Below, in pieces: positions 19,201 through 30,965 of a stretch of DNA of 64,000 bases. The notes beneath the pieces are model-generated. The model worked only from the letters and a program-made list of their open reading frames with translations, was not told the DNA's origin and searched no databases. The translations under genes were made by a program, and so were the position numbers. Each line of letters opens with the position of its first letter. Position 1 is the first letter of the stretch. The stretch spans positions 62,001 through 126,000 of the forward strand of contig RSEH01000127.1 in the NCBI GenBank assembly GCA_006503475.1, given 5' to 3'. Source of the stretch: Stentor roeselii. Its lineage: Eukaryota; Ciliophora; Heterotrichea; Heterotrichida; Stentoridae.

Positions 19201-22200
19201 TTAGTCCCGCAATTTAAACATGAAGGCAAATACTGAAAAAATAAACAATTTGGTAAAATATCTGAAAGGTCAGATGGCCCTTCTGCGAGATTTACTGTCA
19301 GAGGATGCCAATAATTATACACCTCGAAAGAATAAATAAACCCAGAAAATCCTCCGATTTTACTAGTTCTTAAACTTGATATTGAATCTTTAAATCCGTC
19401 CATTTCATGGAAAAGGGAAATAAATGGAAGATTTGAATGAGGATTCACTCGGGTCTGGTCAACTCTTGCAAGAAAAAATTCAAAAAGCACCCAAATTCCA
19501 AGACTGAAAGACCCACTGAAAGAATTTTGAATATTTCCATTGAAATCTCTTACTTGCGCTTGTAAACAGTTAAAACTTGAAATTCCAGTCACACAGTTCG
19601 TTACTTCTAAAGACAAAACAGTTGTTATATCTTGAATAATCAAAAGTCCTCCTAAACTTTCAACCTTTGCCCATATTCCGATCGTTATCTCAGGAGCTAA
19701 AACAACTTGATTATTAGAATCAAATGCAAGAAAACTATTCACATTAAAGTAATATCCTCGCCCAGGGATAATCCAAGGGTCATCATTTTCATAATTTGGG
19801 TAAAACATTGAATTAGACCCTGCATGGAAGTCGATTCCGCCCTTCTCATCATAAAAATCATTAAAAAAGCTATCAAATCTCACAAAGATCATTTGAACGT
19901 CAATCATTTCACAAGAGTCAGAAACAGCTGAACTGATCCCTGGACAGTAATCACTTGGAATGCAAAGAGTATAAACAGGGAAATACTTATAACCTGAAGA
20001 ACACTTCACACAGTCACTTGAAGCTCCTCCAACACATGAATCACAATTTAAAGAACAGCTGAGACATTGATTTAAACTTGAATCTAAGTAGAAGGTCACA
20101 TCACATTCACATAATTCCGAAGTGTTTAAAAATGAATTCGTGGTGCATTGAATACACTTTGAAGAGTTCATCATTTCACATAGTTCGCATAAGGGACTTT
20201 CACATAAAAAACAGTCAACTGAGCGCAAACAGCTGATTGAACAACTAGAGAGACATGATTGACAAGAATTTGAGCTGAAGTAACTGGTATGTGAACAGGT
20301 TTCTAAGCAATTAGATGACAATGGACTCACTCCACAAGGTAAAGAATTCAATGAATCAGTCAAGTGGTAAGGATCTGAAAATATCTCGATTAAGTAAATA
20401 AAACCAGTGAATCCGAAACCTTTGTCTGAGCCAAGAACAAGAGGAATATTCAAATTTTCTTCCAAAAAGTCATTTTCAAAAGACAGGATTTTTGAATAGA
20501 AAGAGTTGTAAACTAGGTTCATAGTCGTTAAATACTCCCCTGGTTCAAAGCTTATTTTATTTTCAATGAAATTCCAACTATTCAGAGTCAAAGCATCAGG
20601 ATTTTCTATATAGTAGTTAGAATAAGCAGAAATAACATTAAAGTACATCTTTGTATTTCGGTTTAGTTTAAAGTTATCATTTGATTGATCATTTTTTTTA
20701 TAGTAAATATCTCCGTCATTTATAATATAAACCCAAATTCCAATAGAAATTTCAGGACCAAAAACCAAATCAGTGACTTTCAAGTACTTTGAACTCGTGA
20801 AATAATACCCTCTTCCATGTACTGGAAGAGGATCATTAATATCGAGTGAAGGGTAAGCGCTTGTCGTATCTGCTCCGAATTTTACGTTTTGATAGGAACT
20901 TGAGTTGAGGATGTACAAAAAATTCATTGAAAAAATGTTGGAGGTTGATAAAGTGCATTCATTGGAAACTACTGAGTACCCTGTAGGACAGTTTTTAATG
21001 CAGATGTTTTTATAGAGGAAGAGGCTGAGATAACATTCACTGCAGCCAAGGCCTTTAGCAGTGAATAAGCAAAGTCCTTTTACTGTGAAAGAGGTTCCAT
21101 CAACATCCACGTATCCGGGTGAAGGAGAGATGCTGTTATAAGAGCTATATGATGAGAAATAACCCCATTCACATTGATAACAGTCTGAATAAATATAGTC
21201 TAGGCAATAATCACAAACTGTGCAGGTTAAGTCGTGTAATAGATTATTTGAAGAGTAGCATGTATTCAAAATATTACCATAAATTGTAGTAAAAGTCTGC
21301 AGATACCCTATCAAGTACAGCGAAGAATTAATCACTTTAGATGCGATTCCAAAAATTGAGATGAATCCTTTAAAACCATCCCCAATTTTCAGAACTTCAT
21401 TGATACTATCACTTAAAATATATTGTGATTTATACGAACCTGTTTGAAAATCATTGCAGCTGTTACTACAAACTTGGAAAAAAAAACTTTGTTGATTAAT
21501 ATAACCCTGCACTTCTAAATATTTCCATCCAGAAATACTAACAACATAGTTTTTGAAAAAATAGTCAATTTCCCTGTTAAATTTCTTAACTTTCAACTTC
21601 GCCTCATAAGTATCAACATCAATTGAATCTCCTTTCCTGAACAATCTTCCATTATCAATAACAAAGATCCACATATAAATAAAAAATTCACCAGGCAATA
21701 AGAAATTCGACCTAGTTGTCAGGTATTGATTAACATCAAAATAAAATCCTCTTCCAGGAAACGGTTTTGGAACCATGCCATTTCCATCAGGATCTCCAAA
21801 AATTACAAATGAGCTTAACTGAGAAGAAAGCAGAGAAACTTTCATATTTTCACTACAGATACTTCCCCAGGAATACCCAAGTTTTAAATATCCTCTTCTA
21901 CACGTTAAACAATTTAAGTAATTCGTACATTTTAAGCATCCTTCTGAGCATTGAACAGTGAAAGAAGTGCATTCTGAGTCACTATATCCCGTGCAAGACT
22001 GACAAGAATCAGTTGGACAAGGAGAACAATCTCCTGATCTAAGACACCAAGTGCCAGTCGAGGTGCACGATGAGCAAGAGAAGCAATTTCCATCCTCTTC
22101 ATACTGATACGGTTCACAAACAGAAGGACTTACCAATTTTTCCCAATAAGTCTGATACTCATTCAAAACATTAAACATATAAATAAACCCTTGAAACCCT

Positions 22201-22904
22201 CCAGAGCTTTTCCCAATCTGCCAGGTATATTTTTCTAAGTTATTTTTAACAGAAATCGCATTTTCGCCCTCAAGAGTAGTCAACTGTTCTTCATTTGCAT
22301 TCAAGTTTAAAACAGTATCAAATTGAGTAAGATAAACATTTTTCAAATCGACTGTCAGGTACTTCCATGAACTTGTAACTGTTAAAGTATCGAAACTATT
22401 GACCTGGTTTACCATGTTGCATAATAAATCAATGCCACAGTATCGGTAATTGAAATAAAAGAAATCTTTTCCGCCGATTACCAAGAAAGGCTCATCTCCT
22501 GTCACTGAAATGATGTCTCCTGAAGATAGGATCTTTACCCAAAATTCCATTGTTGTCTCTGGTGAAGGGATCAGGTTTGATGTGGTCTGAAGATAGCTTC
22601 CTGGAGGAAAGTAAAAACCACGGTCAAGGGTTGGAAAAGGGTTTCCGATTGTGCGGAAAGTACCTGAAGGAACAGAAAAAATATCGACGGTTGAGATATC
22701 TAATGAGGAGTAAAGAGAAAAATCGACTTTTAATAAACGAACTGAGGAACTTGCTGTACAAGTGTATAATAGGTCGATATACCCTGTTGGACATGCACCA
22801 ACATCTGTATCATCGCTAAAATAGTAAGGCTTTGAGCAGCCTACACAAAGATAACTAGAGCTGGTATCTTTTAGCATACATGCTAGCATTAGGATTGAAA
22901 CCAT
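16278..22904 (-). CDS. Giant modular surface receptor, LamG-like/Cys-rich, multi-pass
   Basis: Two frames joined by a 15-nt intron (16872-16886) give 2,203 residues. A short hydrophobic signal sequence (residues 2-11) is followed by five units of about 300-350 residues. Each unit has a lectin/laminin-G-like fold marked by GRGFYF or GRGYYF (near residues 95, 385, 696, 1046 and 1388) and FWVKI or GIWVYI strands. Each is followed by a furin-like Cys-rich block (CxxC, CLxSxDCxxC, CxLC). After residue about 1830 there are roughly eight membrane helices with a short cytosolic end. The plan fits an extracellular sensor or adhesion receptor. Similar ciliate proteins are known only as predictions. Confidence 0.88.
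16872..16886 (-). other. 15-nt intron in giant receptor gene
   Basis: On the minus strand the intron is gtaataaaaaattag. It joins IVCFLVA to GIVVATPIVFFVF inside a membrane helix and adds about 197 residues of membrane domain. Confidence 0.92.
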
Positions 22905-24785
22905 TTATAGATGTTTGAGTTAATTTTTATTTGTGATTAGATTTAAATTGATTTTTAAGTAAAAGTCAGAAAATAGTTTCATTTCTTTTATAAGGAGCTT
23001 TGGTTAGCATAAATTTAGAGGGTATGGTCCTTGACAGAATATTTCATATTAGACATATTTATTCAACAGATAATATAATTTTCTTTTTATTTGAATACTT
23101 TAATTAATTAACATTCTTGATAATCTTAATCAAATAGTTAATGAAAAGACCTCGAAATCTTGAGGAATTTAAAAAAGCACCTTTTAAAGAAAATATACAA
23201 ATTCTATTCGAATTATATATCAAGGATTTAAGAAATCTAGATCCTAAGTTAGGTCTTAATGTTTAGAAATTTCAACAGATAGTAAATTTATTGTAATGTT
23301 CAAGAAACATTTTAGCATCTTATATATACTTAAAACTAAGAATTTAAGTAGACTGATATAAAAATTTATAAAATTAACTTGATTCTGATGTAAGTGACTA
23401 GAGGAAGAGGTTCAATTTTAAATTATATTAGAATCGTAAATGTGATAAATTATTATCTTTTCTCATAAATAGCATTAGTTGATTTTATGTACATGATATA
23501 ATAATAGTTAAACTAGTATTTTTTATTTACCTAAAAGATTCCTGCATATCATGAATGATTTTTATCTCATATAAGATTAAAAATTAATCAATAATGAGTC
23601 TTTCTATATTCAATCGAAGATACAAGCATCTGAACTACCATTTCAGAATTATAAGGCTAGCTTAAAATTAGAAAAAGTTTTAATTGATCATAAAGGGATA
23701 ATGATCGAATTAATTTTGTACAAATTAAATTCAAAGTGATTTCAAGTTTTAATAAAGCATGAGATGTTTTAAAATAAGGTCATAATTGTTTTATCGGTTC
23801 AGATACACAAATTCCGAATAAATATTAAACATCCTAGACAAACTATGTTTAAAGATAAATGAAAGATTAATGCATTCTGATTTACCCGAAAATAAGCCTA
23901 TTTATAATATTTCTATGCTTTGATAAAAATTTATGCATCATATATTTCATAAATTATGAATTATTATATAAGTTGTTGTAGTTTTTAGAGTAGGAACAGT
24001 ATTTCACAACAAAATTTATATGGAAATATTGTTTGAATGGTACCTGAACAAGCAGAATACTAATCACTAATAAGGTATCTGGAGATGATTAATGAAATTC
24101 TATCACAAATAGAAGGACTGATGAGCAGGTCTACAAGAGGATCTTACGAGATTATACACGTTTGGACATGCATTGATATCTAAGTTAATACTAAAACTGA
24201 AAGGCTTGACAAAATGCACAGAGATAGAAATAAGAATGAAAATTTATCAAATAGTAAGGATTATTAAAACTACCATTATTAGGATCTTGAAATGACTTTT
24301 AATATTTTTTGTTAAATAAATTATTTTAAGGATGATTTCCAAAATTTAATGTCATTTACTGCCAGAGTATCAGTCGGAACTAATTTTAGGATAGTATAAG
24401 AAATAGTAAGATATATTTTGTATAGATTTTCGGCTAATCTTATACTTTTATGCTTTTTGAAAAATCAAAATAATATTCAAAATTTAAGCTGATTTAAATA
24501 CATAATTCTTTCTAATTTTAATGAGATTACTTATTTAAATTATGAACATCGAAATATTTCAATTGTTTTTCGATATAATTGATCAATTGGTTAGCCTGAG
24601 ATATCGGTTTATGAAGAAAGCACCATATATACTTATTTCAATAATTTTTAAACATTTTATATAAGATTTATTAATCTGAAATAGCAAAAGTAGCTGATAG
24701 ATTAGAGCTAATTTACTACTCCACACATTATATTCAAATTAAATCAATTAACTAAAGGCATTATAATACCAAAGTTGATTGGTTT
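22905..24785. other. Long AT-rich spacer, no gene seen
   Basis: This 1.9 kb stretch is the longest empty region in the window, lying between two genes on the minus strand. No frame stays open for 60 codons on either strand. A somewhat less AT-rich patch near 24040-24200 contains CTGATGAG but lacks the rest of a hammerhead core. It should hold the promoter of the giant receptor gene. I see no tRNA, repeat or recognisable gene remnant. Confidence 0.55.
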
Positions 24786-26075
24786 CTAGACCTCCAGATA
24801 TTTTAAACTTAACTTGATAGGATCAAACTTTAAGATTTTCTCATCACTATCAGCGAAGTAAAAACATTGATTTTTGACTGAAAAAACAGGCTTAGAACTT
24901 GTGACTGAGAAGTGAATGTTGGTATTTTTCGTATGCCAAACATCAAGATCTTTAGTCTCAGCGAAATAAATAACTCTGTCAACAATTAGGAAGACAATTT
25001 CATCAAACTTAACTATAACATGACTACTTCCAATAACAATAAACTTAGCAATTTCTTCATAATTCTCATTTAAAGGATCAAATTTAAAAATTCCATTTCC
25101 AGTAGCAGATATCAAGAAAAAGTTCCCAAACAATGCAGCACTGGTATTCCTAACCTTATAAGGCAAGTCAGAAACGCTAAACCAAGCCATATGTTCCAAA
25201 TCAAAATAGTTACTTTTTGCAGTAAAATCATTTCCATGAAGGTTACTCCCTCCAAACACATAAACTTTACTACTAAACAGCAAAGCCCCTGCTTGAGAAC
25301 GAATTATATTCTGAGGAAGTTCTAAAAATGACCTTGTTTCTTTGTTTAGAAGATAAGCTGAGTTGAATCTTTCTGAACCGCAGAAGCCTCCGTAAATAAA
25401 GACTTGGGATTTGTTGATGCTGCAGATAGATGCAAGACTACGTCTTAGGCTCAAGGCTTCAAATGAAAGGTTTGATAGGGTTTCTTTGTCTTTGTTGAAG
25501 TAGAAAAGTGAGTCGCTTTTACTTGAGGTGAAGTAGAGATCGTCGCTTTTGTTTAAGATGTTGAACTCGTTTTGATTTGACTGGTGGTAGAGAAGGAGGC
25601 TTAGATCTTTTAGAGATGATAGGGCTTTTTCTATGGTTACTTGATTGAGGAATATGCTATGGAAAAAGGTGATATCACTCCGTTTAAACTCTTTTTCCGC
25701 ATCACTAAAATTAGTAGGTATAAGAATTCTACCCTTACTTATCACATCCCTTAAGTTTTCCCTTAAAAATTTTAAAAACCTTTTCAAATCTCGAACAACC
25801 TTACAAACCTCATTCAAAACCTCCTCAACTCCTTTTTCAACTGACCCTAAAAATTCTTGATAAACAAAAATTGAATCTTTTATTACTTCGACCAATTGAT
25901 CCTTATCTTTTTCTGTCACAGTTTTGAAGGCTGATGTGATCTGATGCTGAAGTGTAACATTTGAAATAAGATGGTTCGATATATGCCCTAGACAAAAAAG
26001 CCTTTGACTTCCATCACAAGGACAAAAGAAATCAGGTCTACTGAGACAATTTTCATAAGAGCAGAAAAAGTTCAT
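24786..26075 (-). CDS. B-box-like / kelch-repeat protein
   Basis: The protein has 429 residues. Residues 1-40 carry a Cys/His cluster (CSYENC...CPCDG...CLGHISNH) resembling a B-box zinc site. Residues 50-175 form a coiled coil. Residues 180-429 are kelch-type beta-propeller blades, with recognisable units FIYGGFCGSERFNSAYLL and VYVFGGSNLHGNDF. The plan is TRIM-like without a RING, and is abundant in ciliates. Such proteins act as adaptors, possibly for ubiquitin ligases or the cytoskeleton. The start is an ATG 17 bp downstream of the TTLL gene's stop on the same strand. Confidence 0.82.
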   Translation of the reverse strand: MNFFCSYENCLSRPDFFCPCDGSQRLFCLGHISNHLISNVTLQHQITSAFKTVTEKDKDQLVEVIKDSIFVYQEFLGSVEKGVEEVLNEVCKVVRDLKRFLKFLRENLRDVISKGRILIPTNFSDAEKEFKRSDITFFHSIFLNQVTIEKALSSLKDLSLLLYHQSNQNEFNILNKSDDLYFTSSKSDSLFYFNKDKETLSNLSFEALSLRRSLASICSINKSQVFIYGGFCGSERFNSAYLLNKETRSFLELPQNIIRSQAGALLFSSKVYVFGGSNLHGNDFTAKSNYFDLEHMAWFSVSDLPYKVRNTSAALFGNFFLISATGNGIFKFDPLNENYEEIAKFIVIGSSHVIVKFDEIVFLIVDRVIYFAETKDLDVWHTKNTNIHFSVTSSKPVFSVKNQCFYFADSDEKILKFDPIKLSLKYLEV

Positions 26076-26092
26076 TTATATTAAATATTATC

Positions 26093-27880
26093 CTAAACAT
26101 TAGAATTAATCCCATCTTTAGTCCTGCTAAGTTTATATGCTTCATTCCTGGCAGTAGGCTGAACTATTTTAGGTGAAAAGTCAAAAGTCTTAGGCACAAT
26201 ATAATTTCCTTGCGAGCATTCCTTATTCCTCGAAACCTTCAGCGCTTTATTTTTATTAGCATTATCAGATCCCCTTAACAAAGAGATAGCCTGTCGCCGA
26301 TCCCTAAGCATTTCTTCCAAATGTTTATAATAAATGAATTCTTTGATATCAACAAAATTATGAGTGACTTTATAATTCCTGACCATTTTCTGAATAGTTT
26401 CTTCTTCATTTCCCTCCTCATCGCCTTCAGGCACGAGATTCACTAGTTTCTGCAGAGAAGTCGAAGACAAGGTCAAAGGACGTCTGGGTGCCGAGTTTGC
26501 AGCTTTTGGCTTGATAACCGCTTTAGGCACAGAGGTATTTTTCACGATATCTTCCTTTTTTTTCGCATGTCCAGCCATTTCCGACCACAAATTAGCAGCA
26601 GCAGCAATAAAACCATCATATTTTTCTTTTCCTTCAGCAGGGTATAACTTTTTAAACCCTCCCATGTGACTTTCTTCCCATTTTTCCCTTCTTTCACAGA
26701 TTTCTCTTGCTTTTTCCCATTTTTCTTCTTTAGTTTCTTTGATTTTCACGACTTTTTTACCTGGTTCGAGTTTTTTGCTTTGATGAAATTGTTTTCGATC
26801 TCGGACTCTAGACCCGAGAATGACGAGAGTTTCTTTAATGATTCGATGTTTTATTTTGTAGTCAAGAGGACTATCTGTGCTGAATGATGGAGAATGATTG
26901 ACTTCTAAGAGAATTGGGTTCAGGTTCTTGTCGATTATCACGTCGAAGCCCAGTAGTTCAAAGCAAAGTCCTGAGGTTTGGTCTTCTGGTTGGCAGGATT
27001 TGTAGATGTGGGATAAAGAGGGCTGGATTGAACAGAGGGTTTTTAGGATTATGTCTTCTATTCGGGATTTTAATAGGGCTATGTCTTTTCCTTCTTTTTC
27101 TAGGTAGGAGAATGTGGATTTTAAACTACGCTTGTGACCTATGTTGTCTATGTCGGGGTCTTTGTTGAACTCGAATTTTGGGTTGTTTTTGTTTACTGCG
27201 TAGTTGGTCAGGTGCACGCACATATCATTAATATTCGCAGGATTAGGAGGAGCATATTGTTCAGTAGCCAATCTAGTAAGTCCATCTTCATGTATCATAA
27301 CCTTCAACGGGTTACACGACAAAACCAGTACATAAATCCTCAAATCAAACTTAAGTCCATCAATAAGCAGTGGGTCATTCAAGTATTCCTGAACAACATA
27401 CCTTTCACTAATATTAATATCCTCCAGTTTCCTAATCAAAAAAATCCCTCTTCCCTGACTCGATGCTTCCGGTTTAACAATAAAGAACTTTTTCTTATTA
27501 AGCTGCGACTTAAAGTCCGAGTAGTCCCCAGGAAGGACCCAAGTCTTCGGGAAAAATCCGAATTCATTCGGAAAAATCTTCAGCATTTTATTCAAGTTCC
27601 AAGCCAAAAAGTTCTTCTTGCAAATTCCATGCATTCCTGGAAAATGATTGATTTTTTGATACGGCTTCATCTTGGCAAGCTTGTCCATAGGAATATATGT
27701 ATCATTCCAGGCAATGTCAAAGTCATCATTTTCGTTTTCAGCGATTCGCCAGCCTAGAGTATCAAGAATCACTTTTTTGATTACTTCGTACTCAGTGAAT
27801 AAGATGTTGCAGATCAGTCTTGCCTTTCGAAGGACTGGCTTCGGGTTCTCGGTTTCTGGGTTTTCGGTCTGCATGATCAT
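26093..27880 (-). CDS. Tubulin polyglutamylase, TTLL6/13-type
   Basis: This 595-residue enzyme belongs to the tubulin-tyrosine-ligase-like family, which adds glutamates to tubulin tails on cilia and cortical microtubules. ATP-grasp signatures are intact: KPEASSQGRGIFL (136-148), VVQEYLNDPLLIDGLKFDLR (162-181), MCVHLTNYAVNK (220-231) and LLEVNHSPSF near 340. The LIDGLKFDLRIYVLV and LTNYAVNK forms are those of the TTLL6/TTLL13 autonomous polyglutamylases. The C-terminal 200 residues are basic and likely bind the microtubule. The first ATG in frame (27880) is used. Confidence 0.93.
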   Translation of the reverse strand: MIMQTENPETENPKPVLRKARLICNILFTEYEVIKKVILDTLGWRIAENENDDFDIAWNDTYIPMDKLAKMKPYQKINHFPGMHGICKKNFLAWNLNKMLKIFPNEFGFFPKTWVLPGDYSDFKSQLNKKKFFIVKPEASSQGRGIFLIRKLEDINISERYVVQEYLNDPLLIDGLKFDLRIYVLVLSCNPLKVMIHEDGLTRLATEQYAPPNPANINDMCVHLTNYAVNKNNPKFEFNKDPDIDNIGHKRSLKSTFSYLEKEGKDIALLKSRIEDIILKTLCSIQPSLSHIYKSCQPEDQTSGLCFELLGFDVIIDKNLNPILLEVNHSPSFSTDSPLDYKIKHRIIKETLVILGSRVRDRKQFHQSKKLEPGKKVVKIKETKEEKWEKAREICERREKWEESHMGGFKKLYPAEGKEKYDGFIAAAANLWSEMAGHAKKKEDIVKNTSVPKAVIKPKAANSAPRRPLTLSSTSLQKLVNLVPEGDEEGNEEETIQKMVRNYKVTHNFVDIKEFIYYKHLEEMLRDRRQAISLLRGSDNANKNKALKVSRNKECSQGNYIVPKTFDFSPKIVQPTARNEAYKLSRTKDGINSNV

Positions 27881-27987
27881 TGTTGATTTATAAAGTTCTA
27901 ACTGTTAGTCATTTTTAGACTGGGAAGGGAAAAGTGGATTTGCTTGGAAGGGCTTTAGGATGAAAGGTTGTGGGAAATGTTGAAGTG

Positions 27988-29016
27988 ATGAGAAGGGGAA
28001 GAATGGAACAGTTCTTCGAATTGCAAACCGGCATATTTTTTAGTATGGAAAAAAAATCAGACCCTTTTTGTCAGAAGTTCCAAGAAGAGTCTTATGATTA
28101 TGTCAGTCAGTTGATAAGTTATCAGCAAGATTCTATCAAAGGGATGAATCGATTGAATCGTGATATTTCTTCAATGGTATTCAACAGGTAGTTCCATTCA
28201 ACTCGAAAAGAATTCGACCAGGTTCATAAGGATGCCATGCAGTCTTATTACCAGAAAATGAGAGAGATTTATGAGGAAGAAGATAGAAAAATATCTGAAA
28301 TTCGCTCGGCTAAGTACAGTTCTTTAGATTCACAGATGAAGAAAGTTAAACAAGTTCAGAATTCTTTTGTTAAACTTAAACTTTCTTTGAGAAAAACTGT
28401 ACAAGTCTCGAAATCTTGGAAGCCGCATAAAATTCCGAGACCTGTCTGGGGAGAAATCTTTCAATATTGTGAATTGATTACTTTGTCGAAAATGGAAAGG
28501 GTTTGTAAGTCTTTTTTTCTTTTGCTTAATCCTTTGTGTGAATGCTCTCCTTCTCGAGGGGACCCCAGTTGTAGAAGCATTTGGATGAACTGTGCGAAAA
28601 GAAGTGTTAAAGAAAAGTACCCTGATGCTAATTGTAGCTATTTAAGAAGGGTAACTGTCAGAGACCAAGCTCCAGGATTATTTTCAAAATGCATCGACTC
28701 AATAAAAACATTAGGCTGTTCCAAAGGATTCCATGACTGGGAGCCAAGTCCCCAAAACCCTTCCTTCAGCATCTGCATGATCTGCACAAGAGGCTATAAA
28801 CGTGAAACTCTCTGTTCCGGTATTTGTCCAATTCACCAAAAATCATGTTCAAACGAAAGCAGAATTTTCAAGACCTGTCCAAGCCATTCCTGCATTTTAT
28901 GCAAAAGTCCATCACTTCTCCGTGCCTTCCAGATAATAACCCTTTTAAAATCCGAATGTGAAAATTACTCAATCTACCCATCCGTGAGTCTTTCATTTAA
29001 AACAAAACTAGATTAA
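27988..29016 (+). CDS. F-box-like, Cys-rich protein
   Basis: Two frames join across a 15-nt intron (28177-28191) to give 337 residues. Residues 1-140 are a coiled coil. Residues about 147-180 resemble an F-box (RPVWGEIFQYCELITLSKMERVCK), which would link the protein to SCF ubiquitin ligases. The C-terminal 150 residues are rich in Cys and His (about 20 Cys), suggesting zinc binding, but I do not recognise the domain. ATGs at 27988 and 28003 are both possible starts. Its stop is only 4 bp before the next gene's ATG. Confidence 0.75.
28177..28191 (+). other. 15-nt intron in F-box-like gene
   Basis: The intron is gtattcaacaggtag. Splicing joins NRDISSM to FHSTRKEFDQVHK; unspliced, its TAG ends the frame. 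Confidence 0.92.
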
Positions 29017-29020
29017 TTAA

Positions 29021-30247
29021 ATGAAAGGTATTCTTGGAGTCTTCAAGACCGAAAAGTGTGCAAGTTGCAACAAGACTTTCACAATCACTTCCAAACGAAG
29101 AAAATGCAAAGTTTGCAGTAATTTTTAAACAGAAAAACTCTTTTGTCGCTCATGTAGTCTGAAAGAAAAAGACCGAGGATGTTACAGCAGGTACTGCATT
29201 CAATGTCATTCAATTATTCAACAAAAAGCGAAATCTTCTGAATTAACCCAGCCTCGAAGTGAGTCAAGTCAAAAAATTTCTCAATCTAAAGGCCCTGTTC
29301 AAGAAGAAATAAAAAAACCTGCTAAAATGCCGACTTTCAGACAGTCGATAAATCGTAAGAAACTTTCAAGTTTTATTGAAAATCCTGTCATTGTTGATAT
29401 TTCTAGAGTTTCTTATGCGAACCCGATAGAAGCCTACCTGATAGAAACTCAGCATTACTCAAGTTCAAACGTCACTTTTTTCTCCGTCACAGGGCTGAAA
29501 GACCGGAAACAGTACAGCATGAAGCGAATCCTACCGAAAGACAACGAAGAACAAACTCTTATCATGCAAGAGATAAGTCTACATTTAACCAGTCGTCATG
29601 AAAACGTGATTCGTTACTTTGAAGTCTTTTTATATGAATCTTATATTTGGGTTATTTTAGAAGACTGCAGGTCTACTTTAAATGATTTGATCAGGAGTCA
29701 AGCTGGGTTCATTCCTGAGAAACACATGAGCTTTATTTGTAAAGAAGTACTTAAAGGACTTGAATATTTACATTCAGAAGGAAGAGTTCATCGAGATGTC
29801 AGAAGTCGTAATGTTATTCTGATGGCTTCTGGAAATGTTAAACTTGGGGACTTTGGATACTCGGCGCAGGTCACTGAAGATGAAAGACAAACTCAGTTTA
29901 ATCCTAGTTGGATGGCTCCTGAATTGGTTTTAGGGAAAAGTTATTTGGATACTGTTGATAGCTGGTCACTTGGAATTTTAATTCTTGAAATGGCTGAAGG
30001 AGTGCCTTATGAAGGAGAACCTTATGACTTGGTCATGGAAAAAATTGTTAATAGTCCTGCTCCTAGATTGATGAATAAGTTCAAATGGACAAAAGAAATA
30101 CAGAATTTCGTTTCTTTGTGTTTGCGGAAAGACCCAGCTGAGCGGTTGTCGAGTAAGGGACTTTTAATGCATCCTTTTATAGAAGAGCATGATGATCAAG
30201 GATCGAAAAATCAGTTTAGTGAGTATTATAACCAGTATAAGGGGTAG
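29021..30247 (+). CDS. FYVE-like zinc finger / STE20-type kinase fusion
   Basis: Spliced across 29118-29132 the gene encodes 403 residues. A FYVE-like finger with eight cysteines (C13, C16, C29, C32, C37, C40, C54, C57) includes SKRRKCKVC, where classic FYVE has RRHHCR; such domains bind PI3P on endosomes. A Ser/Gln-rich linker leads to a STE20/PAK-like kinase (about 130-385) with lysine K163, a catalytic loop HRDVRSRN (D254, N259) and DFG at 272-274. The glycine loop is degenerate (LIETQHYSSSNV) and the usual HRDLK lysine is Arg. It may therefore be a weak kinase or pseudokinase. Confidence 0.85.
29118..29132 (+). other. 15-nt intron in FYVE-kinase gene
   Basis: The intron is gtaatttttaaacag. 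Splicing joins KCKVC to KKLFCRSC and so completes the eight-cysteine zinc finger; unspliced, a TAA ends the frame. Confidence 0.9.
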
Positions 30248-30965
30248 ATTCTTTTTGAGTTAATTGAGAATTTGGATGATAATTTTTTAATTAAAAAATA
30301 GAAAAAACTAGGATTTTTTGTTATTTTTACTAGCAGCTGTTGTTTTGTATATTAAAAATTATACTCAAATAAATCAAGTGCTTTTCAATTAGAATTGAGA
30401 TTTTTTTCTTCAAAAATAAAAAACATTTAAGTTAAGAGATAGTATTGAAGGAAACGTGAGAGAGTATTGAAGAAAGGAAGAGATAGTTCTTATTAGAATA
30501 GAATTTATATTTTTTTGGTTGTAGTTTATTGGTAAAGTTAAAAGGAATATTTATTTGAACTATAAGGATAGGATTATTAAAATTTTCATGAGTTTATTAG
30601 TTAAGGACTATTGAAATAATTTGAATCCAACTATCGTTCACCTTTTCAAAAATTTCAATTTGTTCCTACAAATAAACATATCTTATATTTTTGAAGCATC
30701 AATTCAATTAATTTCGCATAATCTGAATGCTTTATATCGATTCATAAACGAACATTATTAGTGTTGAAATTGAATAATAAAAACCTATTATTCATCTTTT
30801 AAATACTGGATAAATCTTTAAAAAGATAATAACTTAAATATTTCTCAGTTTTTATTGTCATTTAAAAATATTTGACTGATTCTCACAATAAAAGTGATAA
30901 ATTTCCAATATACAGTTAATAATATCGAAGTTTTCAAAGTAAATCCTTTAAATAATCTAATTTAA
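30248..30965. other. Convergent AT-rich spacer
   Basis: About 0.7 kb separates the convergent stops of the FYVE-kinase and zinc finger genes. It is AT-rich with no open frame worth noting and no visible RNA gene. Confidence 0.5.

Noticed and set aside
24110-24165. Hammerhead-ribozyme-like CTGATGAG
   Set aside because: The conserved GAAA segment and matching stems are not seen nearby.
27134-27757. 207-codon open frame antisense to the TTLL gene
   Set aside because: The opposite strand encodes a clear TTLL enzyme throughout; the antisense product has no known motif.
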